Below, in pieces: positions 26,143-35,878 of a stretch of DNA of 64,000 nt. The notes beneath the pieces were generated by a model that worked only from the letters and a program-made list of their open reading frames with translations, had not been told where the DNA came from and searched no databases. The stretch's first letter is position 1. Every line of letters begins with the position of its first letter. The stretch is from JAWKZG01 sp041396125 (GTDB lineage: Bacteria > Pseudomonadota > Gammaproteobacteria > Competibacterales > Competibacteraceae), in contig JAWKZG010000001.1 of NCBI GenBank assembly GCA_041396125.1, forward strand, positions 744,001-808,000. Direction: 5' to 3'. A program made the translations under genes and the position numbers.

Positions 26143-29100
26143 TTAGGCCGCAATACTAAGAAAAGCCTGTGCAGCTTGCAGGTCAGGGGTCGAAAAACCC
26201 TCTGTCAACGGTTCGTAATGGTGTTGCACCAGTGTTTGCGCTGCTGCCGTTTTGCCTTGATCATGCCAGAGTCGGCCCAGGCTCAGTGCCGCCCGTAAAG
26301 CCAGCGTTCGTGAGCCTTGTTGCTGGGCAAGCTGCAGGCTTTGCTGGAAACAGTGCTCGGCAAATTCCGGGGCAGATTTATCGGCGTCGGTCTGGTTATG
26401 CTGTATAGCCATCTCGCCACGCAGGCGGTACAGCTCGGCATCCCAGAAGCGGGTACCCTGTGTTTCGATATGGGCAATGCCTTGTGTAAGGCTTTTCGCT
26501 GCCTGATCCGCTTGTCCCCGACCCAGCTGGATTTGCGCCAGCATGGACAGAAAATAGGTATTGGCCACCCCGCCGTGCTGATCGATCATACTTTGCAGTC
26601 GGGGCAGATCAGTGGCGGCGTCAGCCGTGTTGTCGGTAGGGCTATTGGCAGTGCTGTCGTCGCTGCTATCGGCGCTGGTAAATTGTACGCCCCAGGCCAG
26701 AAAAATATAGCCTTCCAGCAGCCAGTGAGCAAACCCCAGGCTATCGGATATATCGACGATCTGGCGCGCCAGTTGGCACAGTGTTGCGCTGTCACCGCAG
26801 TAGTGCGCCATTTCTGCGCCTGCAAAAACATAGGCTGCGACCTGGGTATGCGGGTGTTTGATTGCATCGGCCAGCTCAATCGCCTGCTGGGCCTGCTGCC
26901 GGGCGCGTTCGGGATAACCCAGATGCCATAAAGCCAGGGCTCCGAAGGCCAGCGCCAGTACTCGCAAATCGATTCCGGTATGGATCAGATAGGCGTGATC
27001 GTCGGGATCGGCCAGGGTATAGGCACGCGTCAGTTCACGCTGTGCGATTTCGAATTCGCCGGCCAGAAAGTGTGATGAGCCGATAGCGATCAGGGCGTTG
27101 GGCAGCAATTCGGGAAACCGGTCAGCCAGGGTTTCCAGCCGGGTGGTTAGCTGCAGCGCCTCGGGCAGATCACCACGCACCGTGTGATACAAATGCAGGC
27201 CCATGGATACCCAAAACAACGCGGGTGTTTCGCCGGCCTGTTCGCATAAGGCTTCGGCCCGTGCATAGGTTTTTTCGACCAGCGGATCGGTATAGCCGCG
27301 GATGGTGATCAGCGCGGCTCCCAGTGACATCTGCAAGGCCAGTTCCCGGTGCTTGCGTTCTGCCTCATCGGGTAATTGCTGCACAAGCTGCAGGCCGCGG
27401 CGCAGATGATCGATGGCTTCAACATTGGCGGAATGTTGCAGCGCCTGGTCGCCGGCCCGCTGCCAGTAATCGATCGCTTTTTCCAGCAAACCGGCTTCGG
27501 TGCTGTGATGAGCGAGCAGTTCGGGCTGCGAGGTAAGCACTTCCGGGAACTGCTCTTCAAGTACCTTGGTCAGCCGTGCATGCAGGGTCTGCCGTTTACT
27601 GCGCAACAAACTGTTGCAAGCCGCATCCTGCACCAACGCGTGTTTGAAGGTGTATTCCGCTTCAGGGGGGGTGCCGCGACTGTGAATCAGCCCCGCTTCG
27701 GTCAGCTGGTGGAGCGCACTCTGCAAGGCCAGATCGCTCAACGGTGACATGGCGGCAATCAGCTCGTAGGAAAACTGTCGCCCGATCAGTGCACCGGTTT
27801 GCGCGACTTCGCGTACCGGTGCCAACCGGTCCAGCCGCGACATCAGTGAGTCCTGCAGTGTGGTGGGGACGGCCAGTGGTGGCAGCGGGGTGTTCAGGGT
27901 GTAATGGTCACCGCTGTTTTGCAGAAACCCTGCTTCCAGTATGGTCTTGGTTAATTCTTCGATAAACAGCGGCACACCGTCGGTTTTTTCCATAATTTGC
28001 GACATGACTTCGGGCGGTAGTTTTTTGCCGCCGGTCAGCCGGTGTACGATTTCGATACTGCTGTCGGTTTTGAGCCGGCGCAAGGTCAGAGTCGTCTGGT
28101 GGGGCGATTCGATCCAGGGGGGATGAAATTCGGGCCGGCAGGTAAGCAGAATCAGGATAGGGTACGTCTGGCAGCATTCGACAAACCGGCCCAGCAAATC
28201 CTGGGTGGTCGGATCGATCCAGTGCAGATCCTCAAAGATCAGTAACACGGGCTGCGTAGAGGCCAGCTCGGTCATCCAGGTTTGCAGCGTGCCCAGGGTT
28301 TTCTCTTTTTGCCGCTGCGAGGCCAGATTGAGCGGCGCATAACGCTGCTTGGTCGGTATCGACAGCAGCGCCGCCAGCAAGGGCACTGCATCGGGAATCT
28401 GATGGGTCAGTTCGCCCAGCAACCGTTCCAGTTTATCCAGCTTGGTCTCGGGACTGTCGTCACGATTGAAATGCGCCGCGCGCTCCAGATGATCAATCAC
28501 AGGGTGCAGCGCACTGGCCTGAAAGTAAGGTGCGCAGTAATGTCGCAGTGACAGATGCGGCTCTGAATCACTGGCCGCATAGTCGCGTAATTCCTGTACC
28601 AGGCGCGATTTGCCGATGCCGGGTTCACCGACCAGTAAAACCACAGCACCGTCGCCCTGTTTGATCTGTTGCCAGCGTTGCCGGAGCAGGGCGATTTCTT
28701 CTTCCCGTCCGGCCAGGGGGATCAGATCGTGGTTCTCGCGGGTAGCCTCAAAGCGGCTTTCCACCGCACGCTCCGCGCGCACCCGCCAGGCCCGAACCGG
28801 TAATGTGAAGCCTTTGAGCTGATGGTAGCCCAGGTCATCGTACTCGAACAGGCCGCTGACCAGACGCTGTGTTGCCTCGGCAATGATCACTTCGTCCGGC
28901 TTGGCCAGGTTCAGCAGTCGTGCCGCCAGATTGGGCGTTTCTCCGACGACAGCCCGTTCCTGCGCTTCGTCTTTGCCGATCAGCTCACCCACCACAACCT
29001 GGCCGGTGGCGATGCCCACCCGGGTCTGCAGGGTCAGGCCGGGAGACAGCTTAAGTTGCCGTACCCCGGCGATAATAGCCAAACCAGCCCGCACCGCCTG

Positions 29101-29625
29101 TTCGGTGTCGTATTCATGAGCTTGCGGGTAGCCAAAATGAATGAGCACTCCATCGCCCATAAAACGTGAGATCCGGCCTTCAAAGCGCTCGACCGTATGT
29201 TCGCAGCAGACCTGGTAGGCGCGCATGATCTCACGCAGATCTTCTGGATCAAAGCGGGTCGAAAGTGCTGTTGAGCCAACCAGATCACAGAACATGACGG
29301 TCATTTGGCGGCGTTCTACGCCTGCGTCTGAAATACGTGCCGGCGCTGATACCGGGACGGCTGCAGGAACGGTTAGGGTGTCTGATTTAGCAACAGGTTT
29401 GCCCAGCTGGTTAATGGCTTGGCCAGCAGATTGAGGGTCTGCTAAAACCAGTACTTTGTCGTTTTCATCCAGCGCCAGTTGGCGGGCATAGATCAACTCG
29501 TCTTTCAGTGCTTCCAGGTAATCATCATCCAGCTTGAGATTCAGTTTGAGTGCCCGGTAGGAGACACGTCCCCGTTCCTGCAGTAACGCAATGGCTTGAT
29601 CGAGTAAGGCATAAAAATCATTCAT
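26143..29625 (-). CDS. Class III nucleotidyl cyclase-AAA ATPase-TPR protein
   Basis: A 1160-residue multidomain regulator. After about 100 residues of linker comes a class III cyclase domain (QMTVMFCDLVGSTALSTRFD and GRISRFMGDGVLIHFGYP supply the two metal Asp residues). A large STAND-like ATPase follows with Walker A GEPGIGKSRLVQEL and Walker B LLIFEDLHWIDP. From about residue 640 on it is helical repeat (TPR-like) sequence. Such proteins are thought to gate cAMP/cGMP synthesis or act as signalling hubs; the ligand is unknown. It begins the minus-strand unit leading into the acetyltransferase, 23 bases on. The residues TDSSDDSTANSPTDNTADAA form a low-complexity insert in the repeat region. 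Confidence 0.88.
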   Translation of the reverse strand: MNDFYALLDQAIALLQERGRVSYRALKLNLKLDDDYLEALKDELIYARQLALDENDKVLVLADPQSAGQAINQLGKPVAKSDTLTVPAAVPVSAPARISDAGVERRQMTVMFCDLVGSTALSTRFDPEDLREIMRAYQVCCEHTVERFEGRISRFMGDGVLIHFGYPQAHEYDTEQAVRAGLAIIAGVRQLKLSPGLTLQTRVGIATGQVVVGELIGKDEAQERAVVGETPNLAARLLNLAKPDEVIIAEATQRLVSGLFEYDDLGYHQLKGFTLPVRAWRVRAERAVESRFEATRENHDLIPLAGREEEIALLRQRWQQIKQGDGAVVLLVGEPGIGKSRLVQELRDYAASDSEPHLSLRHYCAPYFQASALHPVIDHLERAAHFNRDDSPETKLDKLERLLGELTHQIPDAVPLLAALLSIPTKQRYAPLNLASQRQKEKTLGTLQTWMTELASTQPVLLIFEDLHWIDPTTQDLLGRFVECCQTYPILILLTCRPEFHPPWIESPHQTTLTLRRLKTDSSIEIVHRLTGGKKLPPEVMSQIMEKTDGVPLFIEELTKTILEAGFLQNSGDHYTLNTPLPPLAVPTTLQDSLMSRLDRLAPVREVAQTGALIGRQFSYELIAAMSPLSDLALQSALHQLTEAGLIHSRGTPPEAEYTFKHALVQDAACNSLLRSKRQTLHARLTKVLEEQFPEVLTSQPELLAHHSTEAGLLEKAIDYWQRAGDQALQHSANVEAIDHLRRGLQLVQQLPDEAERKHRELALQMSLGAALITIRGYTDPLVEKTYARAEALCEQAGETPALFWVSMGLHLYHTVRGDLPEALQLTTRLETLADRFPELLPNALIAIGSSHFLAGEFEIAQRELTRAYTLADPDDHAYLIHTGIDLRVLALAFGALALWHLGYPERARQQAQQAIELADAIKHPHTQVAAYVFAGAEMAHYCGDSATLCQLARQIVDISDSLGFAHWLLEGYIFLAWGVQFTSADSSDDSTANSPTDNTADAATDLPRLQSMIDQHGGVANTYFLSMLAQIQLGRGQADQAAKSLTQGIAHIETQGTRFWDAELYRLRGEMAIQHNQTDADKSAPEFAEHCFQQSLQLAQQQGSRTLALRAALSLGRLWHDQGKTAAAQTLVQHHYEPLTEGFSTPDLQAAQAFLSIAA

Positions 29626-29923
29626 TAAGTTTGACTGTCAAAAGCGCTGCCGAGCTGTTATTAATTATTATAATGCGTAAGGTGGAAAGTAGATATTCCT
29701 GTGATTTTAATCAATAGTTCTTGATAAAGAGTTTTTGATAGATTCAGGGATGGTCCCGGAAGAGCTCTGGACATTTTCCAAACATCCCGGGGTTAATTTT
29801 CAGGCCTTGCCTCACAAATTTAGCGGGCAAGAACAAAATGAAATTGCGGACTGCAGGCAAATGATGTGCTATTTGCAATGCGTCATGCGCAACGACAGTT
29901 AAGCACCGGGGGAATATAACACC

Positions 29924-31267
29924 ATGACTATTGACGCAGGGCCCACTGATCCAGGGCTCACTGATCCAGAGCCCACTGATCCAGGGCCTGTCAATGACTT
30001 GCCGGCCTATCCTCATGCTGTCGGAGAACGGCAGCTCGCCGGGCATTTGCCGGCTACAGAGGCAGGCACCGAGCAGTTGTTTTTCTGGTTTTTCGAGTCG
30101 CGCAATGATCCTGCCCGAGACCCTTTGGTTTTATGGTTGAACGGGGGGCCCGGTGCCTCCAGCCTGTTCGGGGTTCTGGTGGAGAACGGTCCGTATCGGA
30201 TTACGCGGGATAGTACCGGCCTGCAGCTGGTCGCTAACCCCTACAGCTGGAACCAGCGGGCCAATTATCTGATCATCGATCAACCGGTCGGGGTCGGCTA
30301 CTCGTTCGGCGGCGATGCCAGCGCACTCAATGAAACCCTCAGTACCGAACAGCTGTATTTCGGTTTGCAGCAGTTTTTCCTGCGCTGGCCGGAGTATCAG
30401 GCGCTGGATTTCTACATTTTCAGCGAATCGTTCGGCGGGCACTACGTACCACGGCTGGCAACGGCTATTTTAGCGGGTAATCAGCGTGGCGAACCGGCCA
30501 TCAATCTGCGCGGTATTGGCATCGGTAATGGCTGGGTTGATCCACTGTTGCAGCAAAGCACTTACAGCGATTATGCCTATAGCCATGGTTTGATCGGCCC
30601 GCATCAGCGGCGCGAAGTGGACACCCTGTATGCTGAATGCAAAGCGGCTATCGAAGCCTCGGGACCGGTAATTTCCCGCCAGACCAACCGTATTTGCGAA
30701 CGCATCGAAAGCTATATTCTGCAAGTCAGCGGTATTGATGACCCGCTGAAAAAATTTGATATCCGGTTTTCCACCACCTATAACGATGCCGAGAACGAGT
30801 TGCAGTGGATGAGCGAGTACCTGAATCGTCCGGATGTGCGCGCTGCACTGCATGTGGACCCGGCGGCCGGGCCCTGGACATTCACATCGGAAGCGGTTGC
30901 CTACGCGCTGGAAGAGGGTGAGCAGAACTCTACCGCGCACTTGTTTCCGGCGCTGTTCGAACAGCTGCGGGTGCTCTTGTACAACGGTATTTACGATCTG
31001 GACAGCAACTTCATGGGTACCGATATCTGGCTGCATGCGCTGGACTGGTCGTTCCGGGATGACTTCCTGCACAGCCAGCGCTTGCCCTGGGTGCAGGGGC
31101 GCAAGCATTTCGGTCATGTGCAGTCGGTGCAGGATCTGACCGTTTTGCTCCTGGTTGATGCCGGCCATTTAGTCGCCACCGATGTACCCGAAGCCGCACA
31201 GGCGATGCTCAATACGTTTCTGAGCGGCCAGCCTTTTCTCCCGCCGGCGCGTCAAGACGATATTTAA
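29924..31267 (+). CDS. S10-family serine carboxypeptidase
   Basis: A 447-residue serine carboxypeptidase of the carboxypeptidase Y type. WLNGGPGASSLFG (oxyanion region), SESFGGHYVP (nucleophile S169), NGIYDLDSNFMG (D357) and DAGHLVATDVPEAAQAML (H414) give a full Ser-Asp-His triad. The active-site acidic dyad region is also preserved, fitting activity at acidic pH. Family knowledge: S10 enzymes are mostly eukaryotic vacuolar or secreted proteins with signal peptides. This one has none visible; its N-terminus is a proline-rich repeat (GPTDP units). A cytoplasmic location or non-classical export is therefore inferred. It stands alone between a divergent cyclase gene and the xylulokinase gene. 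Confidence 0.9.
   Translation: MTIDAGPTDPGLTDPEPTDPGPVNDLPAYPHAVGERQLAGHLPATEAGTEQLFFWFFESRNDPARDPLVLWLNGGPGASSLFGVLVENGPYRITRDSTGLQLVANPYSWNQRANYLIIDQPVGVGYSFGGDASALNETLSTEQLYFGLQQFFLRWPEYQALDFYIFSESFGGHYVPRLATAILAGNQRGEPAINLRGIGIGNGWVDPLLQQSTYSDYAYSHGLIGPHQRREVDTLYAECKAAIEASGPVISRQTNRICERIESYILQVSGIDDPLKKFDIRFSTTYNDAENELQWMSEYLNRPDVRAALHVDPAAGPWTFTSEAVAYALEEGEQNSTAHLFPALFEQLRVLLYNGIYDLDSNFMGTDIWLHALDWSFRDDFLHSQRLPWVQGRKHFGHVQSVQDLTVLLLVDAGHLVATDVPEAAQAMLNTFLSGQPFLPPARQDDI
29939..29983 (+). repeat. 15-bp tandem repeat inside the carboxypeptidase 5' end
   Basis: Three 15-bp units ending CACTGATCCA encode GPTDP, GLTDP and EPTDP near the N-terminus; a partial fourth unit follows. Copies differ at single positions, so this is an older in-frame expansion. 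Confidence 0.75.
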
Positions 31268-31328
31268 ACCAGGCCCGTTTATCCGGTAAATTCTGTTCTA
31301 TAAATCAGGCGCTATAACTCATAATATC

Positions 31329-32786
31329 ATGTACTTAGGAATCGATATCGGCACGTCGGCTGTCAAAGCCCTGTTGATGGATGACAGCGGTGCCATTCTG
31401 GCCGAGGCTGACAGCCCTCTGACAGTGAGCCGGCCGCGACCTTTATGGAGTGAGCAAAACCCGGCTGACTGGTGGCAGGCTGTGGACGCCAGTGTGCTGG
31501 CCTTACGGTCCCAGGCTGGAGCGGCATTAGACGGATTGCAGGCCATCGGACTGTCTGGGCAGATGCACGGTGCCGTCGTACTGGGGGCCGATATGCAGCC
31601 GCTGCGACCGGCCATACTCTGGAATGACGGTCGTTCGCACGCGCATTGCGCCCAGCTGGAGCAACAAGTGCCTAGCTTGCCAGCCACCGCCGGCGTGGTT
31701 GCCATGCCAGGACTGACCGCTCCCAAGCTTTTGTGGTTGCGTGAACACGAGCCGGATGTTTTTCGCGCTATCCACAAAGTGTTATTGCCGAAGGACTATA
31801 TCCGTCTGCTGCTGAGCGGCGAATGCATTGCCGACATGTCGGATGCTGCCGGTACGCTATGGCTGGATCAGGCCGCACGCGACTGGAACGCGTCCGCGCT
31901 GACAGCCTGTGGTCTACAGCGCGCGCAAATGCCGACGCTGGTCGAGGGCTCGGCACCGGGCGGTTATTTGCGCGCTGATATTGCGCAACGCTGGGGTGTG
32001 CCGGCCGGTATTGTTATCGCGGGCGGCGGCGGCGATGCGGCTGCCGGTGGTATTGGGGTTGGCGCGATCAACGATGGCGATGGTTTTATTTCGCTCGGCA
32101 CCTCGGGACAGTTATTTGTTGTCACGGCCAATTACCAGCCCAAGCCGGAGGTCTTGCTGCACAGCTTCGCGCATTGTATTCCTGCCCGCTGGTATCAGAT
32201 GGCGGCCATGCTGAACGGTGCCAGTTGTCTGGCCTGGGTCGCCGGGATTGTCGGCGAAAACGATATCGGAACCTTGCTGGAGCAGGTCGAAGCGGCTTAT
32301 CAGGGGCCGTCGTCTGTATTGTTTTTACCGTATCTGTCCGGCGAGCGCACGCCACATAATAACCCCTATGCACGCGGGGTGTTTTTTGGCATGGACGCTG
32401 ACAGCGGACCGCTCGATCTGGTGCAGGCCGTGCTGGAAGGGGTTGCCTTTTCCTTCGCTGATGCGCAGGATTGCCTGCGCCAGGCCGGTACCGACTGCGC
32501 CTGTCCGGGTATCATCGGCGGTGGTGCGCGCAGTCGGTTATGGGCGCAGATTATGGCCGATGTGCTGGGCCGGCCGTTGCAACGCTATCAGGGCGGGGCC
32601 AAAGGGCCGGCTTTCGGTGCGGCGCGACTGGCCCGACTGGCGCTGAGCGGAGCTGAACCGGCAACAGTCTGTCTGCAGCCGACGCTGGAACAGATGATTG
32701 AACCTGATCTGGCCAATACCGCCCGCTATGGTGAGCGTCTGCCGCGCTTTCGCGCCTTGTATCGCCAGCTGCGCAGTGAATTTTAA
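31329..32786 (+). CDS. xylB: Xylulokinase
   Basis: A 485-residue FGGY-family kinase that phosphorylates D-xylulose at C5. YLGIDIGTSAVKALLMD (ATP-binding), GLSGQMHGAV (substrate loop), GDGFISLGTSGQLFV and GGGARSRLWAQIMADVLGRP follow in order. Length and the QMHG motif fit XylB better than glycerol or ribulose kinases. No xylose isomerase is nearby, so the xylulose source is unclear; a class II aldolase and a DHDPS-like protein in the same island suggest pentose or sugar-acid metabolism. Confidence 0.9.
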   Translation: MYLGIDIGTSAVKALLMDDSGAILAEADSPLTVSRPRPLWSEQNPADWWQAVDASVLALRSQAGAALDGLQAIGLSGQMHGAVVLGADMQPLRPAILWNDGRSHAHCAQLEQQVPSLPATAGVVAMPGLTAPKLLWLREHEPDVFRAIHKVLLPKDYIRLLLSGECIADMSDAAGTLWLDQAARDWNASALTACGLQRAQMPTLVEGSAPGGYLRADIAQRWGVPAGIVIAGGGGDAAAGGIGVGAINDGDGFISLGTSGQLFVVTANYQPKPEVLLHSFAHCIPARWYQMAAMLNGASCLAWVAGIVGENDIGTLLEQVEAAYQGPSSVLFLPYLSGERTPHNNPYARGVFFGMDADSGPLDLVQAVLEGVAFSFADAQDCLRQAGTDCACPGIIGGGARSRLWAQIMADVLGRPLQRYQGGAKGPAFGAARLARLALSGAEPATVCLQPTLEQMIEPDLANTARYGERLPRFRALYRQLRSEF

Positions 32787-32841
32787 GGCCTGGATATTCT
32801 TAACCACTGACTATTAAAACCACTGAATACTAGAGATTCTC

Positions 32842-33771
32842 ATGACCCAGACTTCACAAAAAATCTACACTGGCGTTTTCCCCATTGCGCCGACTCCTTT
32901 TACCGCCAGCGGTGAGCTTGATTTGGACGGCCAGCGCCGGGTGCTCGATTGCATGATCGACCAGGGCGTTGACGGGATCTGCATCCTGGCCAATTATTCC
33001 GAGCAGTTTGCGCTGTCGGACGCCGAGCGCGATATTCTGCTCGATCTGTGCACCAGCCATGTAGCCGGCCGGGTGCCGATCATCGTGACCTGCAGTCATT
33101 ATGCGACCCGGCTTGCGGTCGAACGGGCGCAACGGGCGGAGCAGGCCGGTGCAGCCATGTTGATGATGATGCCGCCTTATCACGGCACCCTGATCAAAGC
33201 GGACGAAGCCGGTGTATTCGAGCAGTTCGCAGCGCTGGCCGAAGCGGTATCGATCCCGATCATGGTGCAGGACGCCCCTTTGAGCGGGGTTAATCTGTCG
33301 ATTCCCCTGCTGGTCAAACTGGCCCAGGAACTGCCGCAAGTGTGCTATTTCAAGATCGAGACGCCGAACACAGCGCAAAAACTGCACAGCCTGATTCAGG
33401 CGGGTGGCAATGCGATCAAAGGGCCGTTTGACGGCGAGGAATCCATTACCTTGCTGGCGGATCTCGATGCCGGTGCCACCGGTACCATGCCGAGCGCTTT
33501 ATTACCGGATCTGATCAAACCGGTCGTTGAGCATCATCTGGCCGGCCGGCGTGAGCAGGCTGTAACGCAATATGCCGAGATTTTGCCCCTGATCAATTTC
33601 GAAAACCGGCAGTGCAATCTGCGTGCGACCAAAGCGGTGATGATGGCAGGCGGCGTTATTAAAAGCGATTTTGTGCGCCACCCTTTCAGCCCGTTGCCTG
33701 ATCTGGCACGCAAGGGACTGCTGGAACTGGCACAGGAATTACAACCGCTGGCGCTGCGCTGGGGCAAATAA
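32842..33771 (+). CDS. Dihydrodipicolinate-synthase-family aldolase/dehydratase
   Basis: A 309-residue class I Schiff-base enzyme. GVFPIAPTPFTASGELDLDG is the family N-terminus and the catalytic Lys is in CYFKIETPN. The usual Gly-Gly-Glu near residue 50 reads ANYSEQF, so it is not a canonical DapA. Members of this branch include keto-deoxy sugar-acid dehydratases or aldolases. It starts 55 bases after xylB in the same direction and is likely cotranscribed; a sugar-acid role is inferred from that. Confidence 0.82.
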   Translation: MTQTSQKIYTGVFPIAPTPFTASGELDLDGQRRVLDCMIDQGVDGICILANYSEQFALSDAERDILLDLCTSHVAGRVPIIVTCSHYATRLAVERAQRAEQAGAAMLMMMPPYHGTLIKADEAGVFEQFAALAEAVSIPIMVQDAPLSGVNLSIPLLVKLAQELPQVCYFKIETPNTAQKLHSLIQAGGNAIKGPFDGEESITLLADLDAGATGTMPSALLPDLIKPVVEHHLAGRREQAVTQYAEILPLINFENRQCNLRATKAVMMAGGVIKSDFVRHPFSPLPDLARKGLLELAQELQPLALRWGK

Positions 33772-33788
33772 AACGCAAGGCCATCGCC

Positions 33789-34763
33789 TCATCGTTCTTT
33801 GCTGAACGGTATGCCGATGGCTTTGGGGGCGACCGCCCGGCCGATAAAGCCGGCCAGCAGGATGACCGTGAGTGCGTAGGGCAGGGCTTGCACCAGTTGC
33901 ACGGGAATCTCGCCGATACCTTCAATCTCGACCCCTTGCAGACGAATCGAAATCGCGTCCAGCAGGCCAAACATCAGGCAGGCGAAAAAGGCCGGAAACG
34001 GTCGCCATTTACCGAAAATCAGCGCGGCCAGTGCAATATAGCCCTGGCCCGCTGTCATATCGCGGCCAAAAGCGGCGTTCTGCGCAATAGACAGATAAGT
34101 GCCGGCGATACCGGTCAGGACGCCGCAGATCAGCACCGCGCTGTAGCGCATGCGGATCACGGAGATGCCAGCGGTGTCCACTGCCAGCGGGTTTTCCCCG
34201 ACTGCTCGCAGCCGCAGTCCGAAGCGGGTGCGGTACACAATCCACCAGGTCAGCGGTACCGCCAGCAAAGCGACATAAACCAATAGATTATGGCCGCTCA
34301 GTACTTCGGCATAAAACGGCCCGAAGTACGGTATGTCACGCAGCGTTTCGGCCAGTGGCAAGGGCGTCGGCATGAAACGGGCTGTGCTGGGCAGTGAGGG
34401 AGTCTGACCGCCCTGGCTGAACCAGGCGATGCCCAATACGACGGTCAGGCCCGATGCGATGATATTAATAGCCAGTCCGCTGACAACCTGATCACCCCGG
34501 TTGCTGATACAGGCAAAACCATGTACCAGAGCCAGACTGATCGTGACCAGAATAGCTACACCCAGCGCCAGCCAGGCCGAACCGGTAAGCGCGGCCACCG
34601 TGGCAGCGGCAAAAGCGCCGGCCAGCATTTTACCTTCCAGGCCAATGTCGATAATGCCGGAACGTTCCGAAAACAGGCCTGCCATAGCGCACAGGATCAA
34701 GGGTGTGGAGACCCGCAGCATGGCATCCAGCGTCAGCAGAGCAACCGACCAGTCCAGACTCAT
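33789..34763 (-). CDS. BMP-type nucleoside ABC transporter, permease 2
   Basis: A 324-residue integral membrane protein of about 8-9 helices of the RbsC/NupQ type. The signature GMVGEN-like region reads SERSGIIDIGLEGKMLAGAFAA, typical of BMP-family permeases. The ATG at 34763 (MSLDWSVALLTLDAML) overlaps the upstream permease stop as ATGA. The longer open frame upstream to 35105 is Cys/Arg-rich shadow sequence and was not used. It is the last gene of the importer operon. Confidence 0.9.
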   Translation of the reverse strand: MSLDWSVALLTLDAMLRVSTPLILCAMAGLFSERSGIIDIGLEGKMLAGAFAAATVAALTGSAWLALGVAILVTISLALVHGFACISNRGDQVVSGLAINIIASGLTVVLGIAWFSQGGQTPSLPSTARFMPTPLPLAETLRDIPYFGPFYAEVLSGHNLLVYVALLAVPLTWWIVYRTRFGLRLRAVGENPLAVDTAGISVIRMRYSAVLICGVLTGIAGTYLSIAQNAAFGRDMTAGQGYIALAALIFGKWRPFPAFFACLMFGLLDAISIRLQGVEIEGIGEIPVQLVQALPYALTVILLAGFIGRAVAPKAIGIPFSKER

Positions 34764-35878
34764 GAGTGGGTCCCCTGTAACGGTCGCAGACGCCGGTAGA
34801 GCAGTGCGACAGGCGGGCGCAGCATCAATGCCAGCGCGCCCGAAAACAAAATGATAAAGCCCTGGATGGCGACCACCATCTCGCGGGTGATCTTGGGCAT
34901 CTCGAAAGCCAGTTCCGCGCCGCCCTGATACAGAATGCCGAACAGCAGGCTGGCCAAAACAATGCCAATCGGATGGTTGCGCCCCATCAGCGCGACCGCA
35001 ATGCCGGTAAAGCCATAGCCTGCCGTGAAGTTCAGCAACAGCCGGTGATGTACACCCATGACCTCGTTCACAGCTACAAAGCCGGCCAGCGCGCCCGACA
35101 GACACATGGCAATGATAACGATCCGCTGCGGTCTGATACCGGCATACACGGCGGCTGGCTCGCTCTGGCCCACGGTGCGCAGTTCGTAACCCCAGCGGCT
35201 GTGCCAGACATACAGCCAGACCAGCACACAGCAGATCAAGGCCCAGAAAATCGAGATATTGAGCGGGGTGCGGGTAATTTTGACCCCGAACCAGGCAAAC
35301 ACCTCGTGCATAAACGGCAGATGGGCGCTGGGGGCGAATTCACGGGTTTCCGGCGACATATTGCCGGGTTCGATCAAGACATTAACCAGCAGATACACCA
35401 TCAGCGCCGAGGCCAGGAAATTAAACATGATGGTAGTGATCACGATATGGCTGCCACGATATGCCTGCAGCCAAGCCGGTATGAAGGCCCAGGCAGCACC
35501 GAACAGCGCTGCCGCCAGAATGCCGAGTGGCAACAGCAAAATACCCGGTAACACGCCATCCAGAGCCAGCATCAGCAGCCCGACTCCGAGCCCCGCGACA
35601 TAGGCCTGGCCTTCGCCGCCGATATTGAACAGCATGGCATGGAAGGCCACTGCCACCGCCAGCCCGGTAAAAATAAAATTCGTGGTGTAGTACAGTGTGT
35701 AGCCGATGGCTTCATCATAGCCAAAGGCACCCATCAGCATAATCTGCACCGCTGTAACAGGATTTTCGCCGATAGCCAGAATCACCAGCCCGGACACCAG
35801 CAGTGCCAGCAGGATATTTAAAATCGGCAGCAAACCGATTTCGATCCAACGGGGCAGCGGAATACTGGCAGTACTCAT
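34760..35878 (-). CDS. BMP-type nucleoside ABC transporter, permease 1
   Basis: A 372-residue permease with about 10 membrane helices and the motif FHAMLFNIGGEGQAYVAGL, the NupP-type counterpart of the second permease. It overlaps both flanking genes by ATGA, so ATPase, permease 1 and permease 2 are translationally coupled. Together with the BmpA-type binding protein, the system should import purine or pyrimidine nucleosides (family knowledge). Confidence 0.9.
   Translation of the reverse strand: MSTASIPLPRWIEIGLLPILNILLALLVSGLVILAIGENPVTAVQIMLMGAFGYDEAIGYTLYYTTNFIFTGLAVAVAFHAMLFNIGGEGQAYVAGLGVGLLMLALDGVLPGILLLPLGILAAALFGAAWAFIPAWLQAYRGSHIVITTIMFNFLASALMVYLLVNVLIEPGNMSPETREFAPSAHLPFMHEVFAWFGVKITRTPLNISIFWALICCVLVWLYVWHSRWGYELRTVGQSEPAAVYAGIRPQRIVIIAMCLSGALAGFVAVNEVMGVHHRLLLNFTAGYGFTGIAVALMGRNHPIGIVLASLLFGILYQGGAELAFEMPKITREMVVAIQGFIILFSGALALMLRPPVALLYRRLRPLQGTHS

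Noticed and set aside
29924..31267. Eukaryotic contamination suggested by the S10 peptidase
   Set aside because: It is intron-free, has bacterial neighbours on both sides and base composition like its surroundings.
34764..35105. N-terminal extension of the second BMP permease to a start at 35105
   Set aside because: The extra 114 residues overlap permease 1, are Cys/Arg-rich and soluble; the ATGA overlap at 34760-34763 is the natural start.
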